64,000 nt of DNA, taken from positions 1,320,370 to 1,384,369 of the forward strand of contig NC_052355.1 in NCBI RefSeq assembly GCF_009727055.1, in the 5' to 3' direction. Origin of the DNA: Benincasa hispida. Its lineage: Eukaryota; Streptophyta; Magnoliopsida; Cucurbitales; Cucurbitaceae. Shown here in pieces: positions 11,101 through 22,622 of the stretch (its first letter is position 1; each line of letters starts with the position of its first letter). Below the pieces are notes generated by a model, which saw only the letters and a list, made by a program, of their open reading frames with translations, had not been told where the DNA came from and made no database searches. The position numbers and the translations under genes are program-made.

Positions 11101-11656
11101 TAAGCTCGTAATCATGTAGTAAAAAACTTGTTAGGTTGATGACGTATGAGCTTTGTGATAATGATAATATGCGATACTACATTCTAAATGATGTATGTGT
11201 TGATGCTTAGATGCTTTTGTAGTATGCGTTCGTGTAGTGTGTGCGTGTCACAAGTTTTCTTACGCTGGAACCAAGTATAATTCCAACGCAAGTTTCTCAA
11301 AGTGATCTGAGGTCGAACATTGGGATTGCGGTGATAAAAGTAAAATGCGGTGAAAAAGTAAAATGCGATAATAAAGTAAAATGCGATGATAAATAAAGTG
11401 CGATAATAAAATGCGGTGATAAATAAATTGCGGTGATAAAATAAGATGCGGTAATAAAGTAGAATGCGGTAACAAATAAATGAATAAACAATTAAGTATG
11501 CATATTGAGAACTGGCTGTGAAGATGTGCAAATACCTGATGAATACGGTGGCAAGTCTTGTGAAATGTGTCGGAAAGAGAATGGGTTGGGCGAAAGGACA
11601 TCATAAGTTCGTCAATCTTGTTGAGGACGCAACTAAGGTTCTACTTTCCCTTGGTG
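11101..11656 (-). mobile_element. Tat-type gypsy LTR fragment with tandem stretch
   Basis: Shares 'acaagttttcttacg...ccaacgcaagtttctc' and 'gaggtcgaaca' with 25930-26010, which lies in a Tat-type LTR. A degenerate ~20-bp tandem stretch (units like 'aaaatgcggtgataaa') fills 11328-11480 and creates overlapping minus-strand ORFs rich in Tyr, Phe and Ile, which I treat as spurious. Confidence 0.45.
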
Positions 11657-11900
11657 TAACACCCCCGAAATATTTTTTTTTATATTTTTATGCAATTTAA
11701 GGATTTCCTTTTATTGTTGAGGGAATTTGTGGAATCTTGGAAGTCAAGTGTAGTTGCGGAATTTAATAGTTGGCGTGAAATTATTCAATTTGGAAATTAA
11801 TGGCAGGAATTAATTTTCTTTTGAAAAGAAAAGGAATTTAAAAGTATAAAGTGGAATAAGGAAAAAGAATAAAGTATAATTATACTTATTTCCTTTTTTA

Positions 11901-11936
<36 letters not shown>

Positions 11937-12142
11937 TATAAAAAAGGGAGAGAGTATTTTCTCTCTTTTCTTCTTTTCCACTTTTGGTTGTTTTTTTCTT
12001 TTTTTTTTGTTTTTCACTTTAATGCTATTTATGTTTTCGTGGTCTCTTCCTCTCTATTCTCTTCTTTTCTTATCTGTATTATTATTATATAATAGTTGCT
12101 CTTACTATCTTTTTTCCTGGGTTTCTCACTTTTTATTCTAGT
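11657..12142 (+). mobile_element. 5' part of a Ty3/gypsy-type LTR
   Basis: Starts TGTAACACCCCCGAAATA, a tip typical of plant gypsy LTRs. Then follow an AT-rich U3, an (ATT)n microsatellite (11900-11938) and a TATAAAAAAGGG stretch near 11938. It ends abruptly at 12142 where the right arm of the inverted repeat begins. Confidence 0.5.
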
Positions 12143-12484
12143 CCGAGAATACAAAGGTTGCTGAGTGGTGGTGTCTGAGAGGTAGCCTTCGTGGAGAAGA
12201 TTGTTCGTGTAAAGCAACATCGAGAGCAAGGTCGGTAGGCATTCTCAGTATGAGCGAGATTTTGCTGTCCAAAGTTCTTCACGAGGGCGAGATTTCAGTA
12301 GAATAAGAGTTTTCAAAGGTTATGTCTCTCGTTCTTTTTTGTATTTAATTAAATAAAGCATGTCGTAATTTGTTAAAAGATGCATAACTGCTTTGTATGT
12401 TTGTGAATGCTTGTAAATTTATCACAATAAATTTAGATCAATCGTGCTTCCGCTCATGGATTGTCTTTGATAAGAGTTTCTTGA
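12143..12484 (+). mobile_element. 3' part of LTR B
   Basis: Equals the last ~340 bp of the LTR at 19298-20946, including the 'gcgagattttgctgtcc' stretch, an altered splice-donor-like site (TTCAAAGGTTATG) and the TTCCGCT block. It ends TTCTTGA two bases before the PBS. Confidence 0.7.
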
Positions 12485-12486
12485 AT

Positions 12487-12497
12487 TGGTATCAGAG
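12487..12497 (+). other. Primer binding site of copy B
   Basis: TGGTATCAGAG just after the LTR end, complementary to initiator tRNA-Met. It is the inverted counterpart of 5894-5904. Confidence 0.75.
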
Positions 12498-12689
12498 TCA
12501 AGTTCTAATATTCGAAATCCATTTATGTATATAATAGCATTTACTTACTTGGTGGATTTTCAACATGTCTACATTCTGTTTAAATGTTAAATTTGTTTGT
12601 GGATGTTGATTAATGGAGTTTCTGGGATGATTGCCCCTTGTTATTAATTCTGTACATTCTCAAAGTTAATTGTAAGGCTCCTATGTTTT

Positions 12690-12908
12690 TTGGGCATACT
12701 AACTTGCTATCGAGTTTTTAATTCAAAGTGTTTGAGCCCGTTTGAGTCGCTTGTGATGAATCTTCAAGGCAAGGAGTTGCGTATTACTTCCAGGATTAAG
12801 AAGACCAAGCGTTGGTTAGATCGTGTAAACAATGTGGGTAAGCGATTGTTGAGTATGGGATACTCGGCGCTGCAAGGTAGATGTCGCGTGTATCAAACGA
12901 TCATGTAG
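12690..12908 (+). CDS. 72-codon ORF after PBS B (doubtful)
   Basis: The same reading as 5513-5701 for its first 59 residues. An extra 'gc' near 12870 then shifts the end, so the C-terminus differs (ALQGRC...). The shift suggests either decay or sequencing error. No domain is recognised. Confidence 0.15.
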   Translation: MGILTCYRVFNSKCLSPFESLVMNLQGKELRITSRIKKTKRWLDRVNNVGKRLLSMGYSALQGRCRVYQTIM

Positions 12909-13098
12909 GTCCAGCAAGCTTCATCGCTTAGTCATGTGACTATAGACCGTGGGGCAAAAGTTACTTATTTGCTCGTTCTTCATCGTCTAGACGATCATGC
13001 CTCACAACATAGTCGTCGTCTATACGATCGTTTAGACCTGCATTTAATATTAGTGCACTAAATGATTGAATGGCCTCATGCTTCATTTCACTTGTAAA

Positions 13099-15064
13099 TG
13101 ATGGAACTCAAAGACATACACAGCGGAATAAGGACCTAATTACACTCTAATTGCTTTTAATTTAAAGGAAAAACAATGCAATTTGAAGGAAAAAAACAGT
13201 AATTAACTTACCTTTGAAGCTCCGAACCACTTTTCCTTGCTGAATCTTGACCCGAACACGAACGGACCACCACTAGATTTGACCTACTATCCTCTGGACT
13301 CAGAACCGGGTTGTGGGACCCGGTGGATGAAGAAAATCGAGAGAGAGAAAGAGATGGAAAAAAGAAGATGGAATTTTTGTTTTGGATTTTCCTTTTTTCA
13401 GCCCAATTTTGAAAAACTAAATTTGACAAAATTGACAAAAGTCTTTAAAAAATTCCGAAAGAAAGCCCATTTTATAGAAAAACCATGCAACATTTGCATG
13501 AAAGAAATCCATAAAACCAAACACTTATAATCCACTATCTTAGTGGGCTTAATGTCTCCACTATAAGCCAACACCTAGCCCACTATTTTGTTAGTAGAAT
13601 TATCTAAGAAAAGTTTGGATTTTCCCACTAACTTTAGTCAAAGGGCAAAATAGTAATTTGGTCAAAGTCAAACTTTGACCAAAAAGTCAACATTTTAACT
13701 TTTTATGATTTTTCTCGTGTCGACTTATTTTGACTCTCCGAGCATGAATCCAACATTCATTTTTCGAAAATTAAAATCACATTTGAATTAAGGTCGGTCA
13801 AAGTTTGACTTTTCAAAGTCAAAAGTCAACTCTAGGACTTTTTAATTCTTGACCATTTCCATTATTTTCGAGCTTCCGAACATGAACGTATTCATATTCT
13901 TGATATTTAAATCAACATTTAAATATTAAAACTGTATCTCTAAACTTGTAAAACCGACCACCATATCACATATACTTGTCTCTCTCTCTTCTCACCTATT
14001 CGACAATTCAAATTATTCTATCATACTATTTCTAAGTTTATTCATATGAGCTAATAGGGGAACCTAATGACCTATAGATCATGGGCTCCAACGATCCAAG
14101 ATTAGCTGGCTAAACTCTTTATAGACGAAGCTAATCAACATTCGTTAACTAATGGGTCATTCACTATAGTCTCGTAGTTGCACTCCCCTCACTATAGATA
14201 TATTTGTGTCCATTTGATATAACCATGATTAGTAAGCTAATCCTTCACAGGTTGTTCGTAATCTCGGCTAGGTCATAAAAACCATTTTACCCCACAAGAC
14301 TACATCTTATTATCCTTAAATTCTATATTGATTCTCTAATGAATAATTGGTTTAAGGTCCAACCTATAAACCGATCCCTCTCGAGCCAAGGAGAGGGTGG
14401 GGCCCCTTGTTCAAGACCTGATTCAGTACTAAAGGGAACAACCTATCTATTATCTCTATAACAGGTAGGAGTGAATTCCGTCTTGCACTCTATGTTCACA
14501 GCTATCCACCCGATCTTACCCCTGAAATGAAGGCTTATTGGGCAGCGATTGATGAGCTAACCCTCACCTATGCAGATCTAAGGATAATTCCAAAGTGAAC
14601 AGGAGTTCATAGTTAGCTCAGGATTAAGATTAAGTTACCTAAGTCATCAATTACGAAATAGTCAGTTTTTACATAAACGACATTTAGAACGTAAAAAGTG
14701 CTATTTCATGGTTTTAGTCTTATGCAAAACTCATTGCATAGGATGCCCCCACTCACATATCTTTATATGAACGATTCAGGATCATCGTTTATATCTAACT
14801 ACAGAGTGGTCGCATCCATAGTGTCCCCAGAATAAGGCGCCCAACCTTATTCATATACTATAGACTATTTTGACTATATATTTGAACTTGATCCACATTT
14901 ATGTCACTACATAAAGTTCAAACTACATTAAATAGCCTCAGAACCTTAGTTTTATTAAATTCAAGATTACAATTCCAATAACAATTTTAAAAAACAATAC
15001 GAAAAACATAAGATATGTTTATTAATTTACAAATTACGAGTTTAGGACATAAAATCCAACAACA
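13099..15064 (-). mobile_element. Solo LTR, right-arm copy
   Basis: Inverted counterpart of 3338-5297, 1966 bp. It is flanked by GTAAA at 13094-13098 and 15065-15069, the reverse complement of TTTAC. Its outer tip has three extra bases (CAACAACA). The shared insertion site and TSD show that both arms derive from one molecule that already held the insertion. Confidence 0.8.
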
Positions 15065-15069
15065 GTAAA

Positions 15070-15660
15070 TGGTACTCGTTGTAGCTATGTGATCGTGGTT
15101 ACTCGCCAATCAGGAAGAAGTCTTCGTCAGGCGGTTCAAGACTTGGTTCGCTTGTGAACTATGTTGCTCGATGGTTTTATGTAATAGATAGAATTTAATT
15201 TCCAGTTTTTGAGGCTAAGCATCCTGTTCCATTAATTGTGGAGAATGTATATAAGATGTATGTTTTATTATATGTCATATATAGTATGGCATATAGTTGA
15301 ATCCCACCTTAGGTTATGCATTGGTCATGCATCATCTCTATATTGTAAGGGTTATGATATAGTAGTTTGCATGATTAAATTACTTAAGTGCATGCTGATG
15401 CATCATATATATATAGAGTTATATTTATACATGCATTAAGCATATTCATGCATCATCTTTATATTATAAGTGTTGTAAGTATGGGTGTATGGAAGCATGT
15501 ATGCTTAGTTCATTACTAAGTAACATAAGAGTTATATATAGTAATGAATGGATATTGCATGAAGCATGACACATAAGTTAAATTTATAAAGTTATAAATA
15601 CTGATAACTTGTAGAATACAAGTTATTTATAAGTTTTATTTAGATTTTGTGAAAAAAGAA
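15070..15660 (+). mobile_element. Internal region of copy B
   Basis: Counterpart of 2741-3332. The stretch 15120-15310 parallels 8630-8815 of element D, including 'ccaccttagg' and 'atgcat' clusters. AT-rich, with only short chance ORFs. Confidence 0.55.
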
Positions 15661-16847
15661 GGAAAAAGTTGTTTCGTCGTGACCGATATAAGAAATTGGT
15701 TAGAAATGCAAAAGTCGTGAAGTGTTGTAAGTACACTAGCTAACCCATTGCGATGGCTAAATGGAATGATCCAAGTCTTTGTTTGTAGGAAACAGGTCAC
15801 CGCATGCGACAACCGCTCGAGGACAAAGAAAGAACAATGCATTATCATCGCATGCGACAAATTGACTCAAGAACGAAAAAAGAAGAACCGCAATTGCAGT
15901 GAATGCGACGATTGATCATGGACGCAACGATCAACGCATTTTTCACCAACATGCGGTGATCGATCGTAGTATTCATAAAGAGCGACGCATTTCGCAAGGA
16001 CTTCTGAAAATTGTACAACCTTTCTGTTTGTACGATTCTGAACAAATTAAATGTGGAACAGAGTGGACGTTTCCACTAAGCCATGGCAGGAAAATTCAGC
16101 TTTTCAGAGCGGGACCAATGATGCAGAAGATGCCAAGGTCTATAATAAGCAACATCAAATTCAAAGAAAGGGAGGCTGGTCTGAAGAGACAACTTAGAGA
16201 AAATCCAGGGAGAAACACAAGACAAGACCGAAAGGTAAGTCTCAAAAGCAAGAAATTCTTCCCATTCCCGAAAGAAGAAGCTCTGTGCAAAGATCACTTC
16301 TACCTGGAAGAAGCCTGAGAAGGAAGTTCTTCACTCTCTCCTCATGCACGCTAGCAAGAAAATCGCTCTGTGATCAGGATCCGTGTCAAGACATTGACAC
16401 GCTCCCATATTTTGTTCTACTAACTTCTATCATCTACTGTGTTCATCTCTAATCTTCATTCATTATCTATAAACAAAACGCTTATCGTTTAGATTTGAAT
16501 ATCATATATATTCATCGTCATCTATCTGTTCTTTACCATATCATTCATCATCCATTTCCTTCACCATGTGTAACTAATCCTCATGGTAAGGTGGGGAAGG
16601 ATTAAGCGATAAGTAACTTTGTGAAGAATTCAAGCTAAGTTTAGCTAACGCATGCTCGACGACATCTTCACCTGTGAGAGCAGAAGTGAAGATCTCATTC
16701 CACTTCTCGAAAGAAGGTTAGAAGAATGCGTTAACTAAGCGAGAAGTATTTCCAAAGATGGAAACAATCTTGCAATTCACACGTTCATGCATGTTTCACC
16801 ATAGACATAAGGGAACGCGGTCTGATCACTGAAAGGTGTAAGCCAAG
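15661..16847. other. Unclassified repeated segment, right-arm copy
   Basis: Inverted copy of 1566-2740. A 139-codon plus-strand ORF (15899-16318) overlaps several minus-strand ORFs and is matched by no intact counterpart in the left arm, so I do not call it a gene. Confidence 0.5.
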
Positions 16848-19272
16848 TGTAATAACCCGACCCCCTAGGACTTAGGTAAGGTCGTTACTAAAAATAAATG
16901 CATGCAAAATTTAAAAATGACGCCAGTTATTTGAAATAAATGCTAATTAAAACAGAGAAGTTCAAAAGACATTTTATTAAATACAATTGTTAAAAAACAA
17001 TAATAGGGTACCATAAATCATAAAGGTTAATATATCACATATGAAAAACAATTCCTTAATAAAAGTTTCAAAACATCAAAACTAAACTTTAAGAGAAACA
17101 TGAAAAGAACTCTAAATCTCATGATGCAGAAGCGTAAAAAGCTAGTCCCAGTGGCTCGATCATGAATTCTGCTGCGCCATCGCGGTGCATCTCTACCTTA
17201 CCTGAAACATCAACATAAGAAAGAATGAGTAATGAAATACTCAGTAAGTAGCCCCCACTAGGGTCAGGCTAGACATCTATGTCCTCTAGAATACCCGCAT
17301 ATGGCACATAATACATGTAATAGATGAGAGACTGAGTCTAATCCTATTGTAGTTAAGTATGCCCACAAAACGGTGAATCCCGAAGGAAACACAAAACTGG
17401 TGAACTCCCGAAGAAATACAAACTGTGAATCCCGAAGGAAACACAAATTGGTGAATCCCGAAGGAAACCACAAAACTGGATCCGAAGAAAAAAACTTGGA
17501 ATCCCGAAGGTAAACACAAAACTGGTGAATCCCGAAGAAAAACACAAAACAGTGAATCTTCGAAGGAAACAAAAAACTGGTGAATCCCGAAGGAAACACA
17601 AATGGTGAATCCGAAGGAAACACAAACTGGTGAGCCATGTAACTAATATCAATAGGGATATTCACAATAGTACTTAATGTGCTAGATTCAACATAGTATG
17701 AAAGTTCTAAAATCATTACATAAAATCTGTATACCATGGAATGCATCACATCACATAATTCTTAATAACATGATATACCATTCATCCATGATATAGACTA
17801 TATTAATATCAATACCACAACATTCAAAGTATGCCTCAACCACCAGCAGATCAGACATAGACATGATGAAAACACACATATAATCAAATACGTAATAATG
17901 CAAAGCGATTAGAGTGTGTATGTTACAACAAATTAGAATTTGCTAGTGCCAGAGACATGGGACTTTGATTCAGTCATAAAACATGATCAAATCGAAAACA
18001 TGCTAGACATCTACCATAACATACACTTATCATGCAGCAATAACTAAAGCCTGGGTCGTGGGCCAGGTTCCAAGTGGTAGATTACTTACCTCGAAATTAA
18101 AATCCAAGAGAAAGCCAAGCAAAGATTATCCTTTTCAAGAGACAGCAACACCGTGAGATAATATCCAATAAATTAAATCAATATGTTTGGGTTAAACTCT
18201 AATTAACCAAGTTATTCAAAGACCTCCATTTTACCTTCACCTAAACTATAGCCGGTCTAACTTAATTCCAAAAACCGCCTTCTGTTGGTTACCTGAACAT
18301 ACACAAATTCTAAACAATTAAAACTTAATTCCTCCACAATTAATCTAATTCAATAACCACCAAAACCCTTAACTCCAACCTTACCAAAACTTCAAAAGAT
18401 AATTGGCCTTTACATTGTGAATGAGCAATACCCTAAACGTCTCAAGTCTTGAATCTAAAATCCAAAAAACCCAGAGGGAGAAATGTTAACAATTTTAACC
18501 GCCAAAACAAAAACCAATAAAATTTAATCTAACCACCCCAAACTGATTGGTGTTCAGAGTAACCACAGAGAATCGCCAAACGCTTATACAAAACACATGT
18601 CGAACAACCTGAATCTGTGGATGTCGCTTCAACAATTTTCAACTCCGAATATAAGTCAAATATAATGCACCAGAGGTTAAATCTCATTCCAAACTTAATG
18701 GGCATTCCAAAAAATTCTTTACACAGAAACCCAACCCCAACAAAATATGATCTTACCAAATCCCAAATTCCATTCTGAGATTACGCAATGGCGGCGAGTG
18801 AACTCAAGTGACTGGGTTGAGCTCTCGACGGCGATCGGAAACAAACTTCCGATGGTTGAGATGTGACGGCTACTAGGGTGTCGAAGTGGCCTCACAGAGG
18901 CTGAACGGAGAAGCGAGGCGCGTCGCTAGATGACTAAGGCGACGGCCGGTACGTCTCCACTCAACGGCGACCTGGTGTAAGGGCTGGGCAACAGATTAAG
19001 CGGTAGACGCGCGGATGCCGGAGGGTGGGCTTCCGAAATGCAGTCTCGTCGAACAGTAGGCATCAGCTGGGAAAAACCTTAGCAGCAAGGCGGCTAGGGT
19101 CAGATCGACAGCATCTGGACGAAGGGTTTGAGGGATCAGCTGCTAGTTACGAGGTCGGACGGCGGGAGTGATCGCGTGCCGGTAGGCGTCGATGGTGACT
19201 AAGGAAAACGGAATTATGGGGGGGGGGCACCGGATGCGTGAGAAGAAAAGGGGAGTTTGATTTTTTTTTTTT
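16848..19272 (-). mobile_element. Ty3/gypsy-type LTR, element-sense minus
   Basis: The outer tip on the plus strand is TGTAATAACCCGACCCC, so the element strand ends GGGTTATTACA. Going inward come a ~26-bp tandem array (17372-17628), a splice-donor-like GAGGTAAGTAATC on the minus strand near 18085-18100, and a GC-rich block (18790-19230) that could be leader sequence. The LTR start is lost in the N run. The region 59.8-63.2 kb shows the same order of features. No protein domain is seen. Confidence 0.55.
17372..17628 (+). repeat. ~26-bp tandem array 'ggtgaatcccgaaggaaaca'
   Basis: About ten imperfect units of 20-28 bp. It yields three overlapping minus-strand ORFs with repeated FPSGFT-like and FLRDSP-like peptides, which are products of the repeat. 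A looser version of the same motif occurs at 60040-60145. Confidence 0.75.
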
Positions 19273-19297
19273 NNNNNNNNNNNNNNNNNNNNNNNNN
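19273..19297. other. 25-N assembly gap
   Basis: Follows a T run (19260-19272) and separates a gypsy LTR from the LTR of copy C. Local order across it is not proven. Confidence 0.9.
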
Positions 19298-20946
19298 TTT
19301 GCATGGGTGTGAGTGGCCAGATTGCCGACTCAAACCTACCACTTTGGGCATTTTTCTGATTGTGGAGCTGGGGAACTCAGCTACAAAAGATAGAATTCAC
19401 CCCTTCCTCATAACAGGGGTAAGCAGATAGATTACTCCCTTAAGGGCTGATTCTGGGCTTGAACGATGTGGTGCCACACACCTTCTCAAGGCCCTAGAGG
19501 TGTCCACTCATAGTAGGACTATGATTTTATGTTCATTAGAGGGATCAATGATACTTAAGGAGTTAGATGTAACTATAGGGTCAAAATGGTAAATTTTTCC
19601 AACTGTACTTACGAGCGATCTATGAAGGTTTATCTACTGTTGACTGGTTATATCCGATAGACATAGAAATATATCTATGGTGAGAAGAGTGCAGCTGTCA
19701 GTCTTTAGTGGAGTGCCGACAGTTAACGGTGGATCTCGTGACTAAAGAGTTTAGTCAGCTATTCATGTACCGTTGGAGCTTAAAGCTACAAGCACATAAG
19801 GTCCCCTTGGTAGCTCAATGGATTCAAGTTGAGAATCAGTTTTTGGGTCAGTTTGAAGTGTTCAAATTGACAAGAGGGAGTTTGATATATATATGATATG
19901 ATTAAACTGGTTCAGTTATATATGATATAATTGATATGATGTATGAGATACATTAATTGGAGGAATTTGATATAAATATGATTTTATATCAAGTAAAGAA
20001 GAAAAGAAACTATGGTTAAATGTTACATATGATGTGATACTAAAACTATAGGTTATAAATATAATATGATAAGATAGTTATTATATTTATTATAATTAAA
20101 AATTTTATACGATAATTGTTGGTAGTTTCTCCTTTAACCGTGCATGAAGTGGGAGGTTATGTTTAGTTTTCATAACTGAAGGATAAAATGAAAAATGTTT
20201 TCATTTTTGTAAATCATCGCTTCATTAAGAAAATTTCTAATCGTTTCTCTTTAAGTGAGAGACTACACGATAGCCCTCAATGATATACTAAAAGATAGCG
20301 AGACATTTCTAAACGATCGTGTGATAGCGAGATTTCTAAATGATTGTGTAAACGATCTAGTGAGATTTCTAAAACGATCGTGTACAGAGCAAACATTTAC
20401 TAAACGATTGTGTAAAGGATCTAAGCGAGAGACTAAGCGATCGTGTAGACGATTCTCACGAGAGCGAGATTTACTAAACGATCAAGTATCTTCTGTGTCT
20501 ATGCGATCTGCCTTCTCCCACTCACTTAATCATTTAGTTCGGTTGTTTCCTTCCTCCATCCCTCTACGAAATAAAATAGAGCCCACACCTCCTGGATTCT
20601 CACTCCGAGATACAAAGGTTGCTGAGGTGTGGTGTCTGAGAGGTAGCCTGTTCGTGGAGAAGATTGTTCGTGTTCAAAGCAAACATCGAGAGCAAGGTCG
20701 GTAGGCATTCTCAGTATGAGCGAGATTTTGCTGTCCAAGTTCTTCACGAGGGCGAGATTTCAGTAGAATAAGAGTTCTTCAAAGGTATGTCTCTCGTTCT
20801 TTTTGTATTTAATTAATAAAGCATGTCGTAATTTGTAAAAGATGCATAACTGCTTTGTATGTTTGTGAATGCTTGTAAATTTATCACAATAAATTTAGAT
20901 CAATCGTGCTTCCGCTCATGGATTGTCTTTGATAAGAGTTTCTTGA
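19298..20946 (+). mobile_element. LTR C, third copy of the LTR A family
   Basis: The fullest copy: 19388-20946 is near-identical to 5907-7452 inverted. It has the family landmarks 'gaattcacccc', 'aagagtttagtcagcta' and 'ccccttggtagctcaatgg'. It carries a CGATCGTTTAG-like array (20285-20500), a splice-donor-like AAAG|GTATGT at 20781-20790, an AATAAA near 20815 and the TTCCGCT block, and ends TTCTTGA at 20946. The 149-codon ORF inside (20255-20704) is read from the motif array. Confidence 0.7.
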
Positions 20947-20948
20947 AT

Positions 20949-20959
20949 TGGTATCAGAG
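20949..20959 (+). other. Primer binding site of copy C
   Basis: TGGTATCAGAG, two bases after the LTR end. Confidence 0.75.
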
Positions 20960-21151
20960 TCAAGTTCTAATATTCGAAATCCATTTATGTATATAATAGC
21001 ATTTACTTACTTGGTGGATTTTCAACATGTCTACATTCTGTTTAAATGTTAAATTTGTTTGTGGATGTTGATTAATGGAGTTTCTGGGATGATTTCCCCT
21101 TGTTATTAATTCTGTACATTCTCAAAGTTAATTGTAAGGCTCCTATGTTTT

Positions 21152-21340
21152 TTGGGCATACTAACTTGCTATCGAGTTTTTAATTCAAAGTGTTTGAGCC
21201 CGTTTGAGTCGCTTGTGATGAATCTTCAAGGCAAGGAGTTGCGTATTACTTCCAGGATTAAGAAGACCAAGCGTTGGTTAGATCGTGTAAACAATGTGGG
21301 TAAGCGATTGTTGAGTATGGGATACTCGGCTGCAAGGTAG
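21152..21340 (+). CDS. 62-codon ORF after PBS C (doubtful)
   Basis: Encodes the same peptide as 5513-5701. It lies at the gag position but has no gag motif and no downstream pol. Retained probably through recent duplication. Confidence 0.2.
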   Translation: MGILTCYRVFNSKCLSPFESLVMNLQGKELRITSRIKKTKRWLDRVNNVGKRLLSMGYSAAR

Positions 21341-21553
21341 ATGCGCGTGTATAAACGATCATGTAGGTCAGCAAGCTTCATCGCTTAGTCATTGACTATA
21401 GACCGTGGGGCAAAAGTTACTTATTGCTCGTTCTTCAATCGTCTAGACGATCATGCCTCACAACATAGTCGTCGTCTATACGATCGTTTAGACCTGCATT
21501 TAATATTAGTGCACTAAATGATTGAATGGCCTCATGCTTCATTTCATTGTAAA

Positions 21554-22079
21554 TGATGGAACTCAAAGACATACACAGCGGAATAAGGACCTAATTACAC
21601 TCTAATTGCTTAATTTAAAGGAAAAAACATGCAATTTGAAGGAAAAAAACAGTAATTAACTTACCTTTGAAGCTCCGAAAACCACTTTTCCTTGCTGAAT
21701 CTTGACCCGAACACGAACGGACCACCACTAGAATTGACTACTATTCCTCTGGACTCAGAACCGGGTTGTTGGACCCGGTGGATGAAGAAAAATCGAGAGA
21801 GAGAAAGAGATGGAAAAAAGAAGATGGAATTTTTGTTTTGGATTTTCCTTTTTTCAGCCCAATTTTGAAAAAACTAAATTTGACAAAATTGACAAAAGTC
21901 TTTAAACCAAATTGAAAAAGCCCATTTTATAGAAAAACCATGCAACATTTGCATGAAAGAAATCCATAAAAACCCAACACTTATAATCCACTATCTTAGT
22001 GGGCTTAATGTCTCCACTATAAGCCAACACCTTAGCCCACTATTTTGTTAGTAGAATTATCTAAGAAAAGTTTGGATTT
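21554..22079 (-). mobile_element. Truncated third copy of the solo LTR
   Basis: Carries the 3' ~525 bp of the same LTR in minus orientation. GTAAA stands at 21549-21553, as in the other two copies. It breaks at 22079 inside '...agtttggattt' and joins another LTR family. Confidence 0.75.
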
Positions 22080-22622
22080 CTCAAAGGACCACCCTCATAT
22101 GCAGGAGGTCCCAACTCACTCAAGATTAAGGTCATGTTACCTATGGTCATCCTAGTGAAATGAAAGTCTCTGTCATGAACCATGTTATATAACGAGACTA
22201 AACACTTTGTGGTTTGGTCTTATACAAACTTCTTTATATAGAAGACCCCCGCTCACATGTCTCCACATGAATGATCAGGATCAGACCATCTGTAGCACGT
22301 CACAACACTTGTAACTATCTACAAAGCAGACCGTATCCGTAGCATCACCAGGATAAGGTTTCCCTCCCATATCCATATACTATAGACCATTTAGATTATC
22401 ACTTGAGGCATGATCCACTTGTATGTCTCCACATACATGCTTAAGTTACAATGACAACCAGGGATCTTAGTTTATTGGTTTGTGGTAAATGCAAACAAAA
22501 TATCTCATATTTCATAGACAACAGTGAAGAAAATATCTCATATTATTACATCACAAGTGTTTATTCATACAGGTGTTTATAAACTGCAGGACCCTACGAG
22601 ATTTAGGGCATCGACCCCAACA
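22080..22622 (-). mobile_element. 5' part of another TGTTGG-type LTR
   Basis: On the minus strand it starts TGTTGGGGTCGATGCCC at 22622 and keeps the 'gtgagcgggggtc' and 'gatcaggatcagacc' region of the family. Together with 21554-22079 it looks like one LTR with its middle missing. The outer flank at 22623 is gypsy pol, not GTAAA, so a deletion or LTR-LTR recombination joined two insertions. Confidence 0.6.

Larger units (their letters stand above)
12143..17200. repeat. Right arm of the ~5-kb inverted repeat
   Basis: Inverted copy of 1213-6250. It carries the same solo LTR with the same TSD, the same PBS and the same gypsy LTR tip. Small indels set it apart, for example extra bases at 12867-12900 within an otherwise identical ORF. 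At 12143 it starts in the middle of an LTR; at 17200 it passes without a break into the rest of a gypsy LTR. Confidence 0.85.

Noticed and set aside
11184..11604. Overlapping minus-strand ORFs rich in Tyr, Phe and Ile
   Set aside because: Read from the degenerate 'aaaatgcggtgataaa' stretch; three frames are open at once.
15899..16318. 139-codon plus-strand ORF
   Set aside because: Overlapped by minus-strand ORFs, not preserved in the left-arm copy (1566-2740), and without a recognisable domain.
17372..17628. CRISPR-like row of short repeats
   Set aside because: Units are contiguous and imperfect without unique spacers, no cas genes are present, and the context is a plant LTR.
17264..17749. 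Minus-strand ORFs of 77-161 codons with repeated FPSGFT/FLRDSP peptides
   Set aside because: They are three frames of the ~26-bp tandem array at 17372-17628, with no domain.
20255..20704. 149-codon ORF with LNDR-type repeats (and counterparts at 6229-6599)
   Set aside because: Comes from the CGATCGTTTAG array of the LTR; the left-arm copy is not open in the same way.
22524..22622. N-terminal part of the 99-codon ORF MKKISHIIT...
   Set aside because: Lies inside an LTR fragment; only the part after 22622 is gypsy pol.
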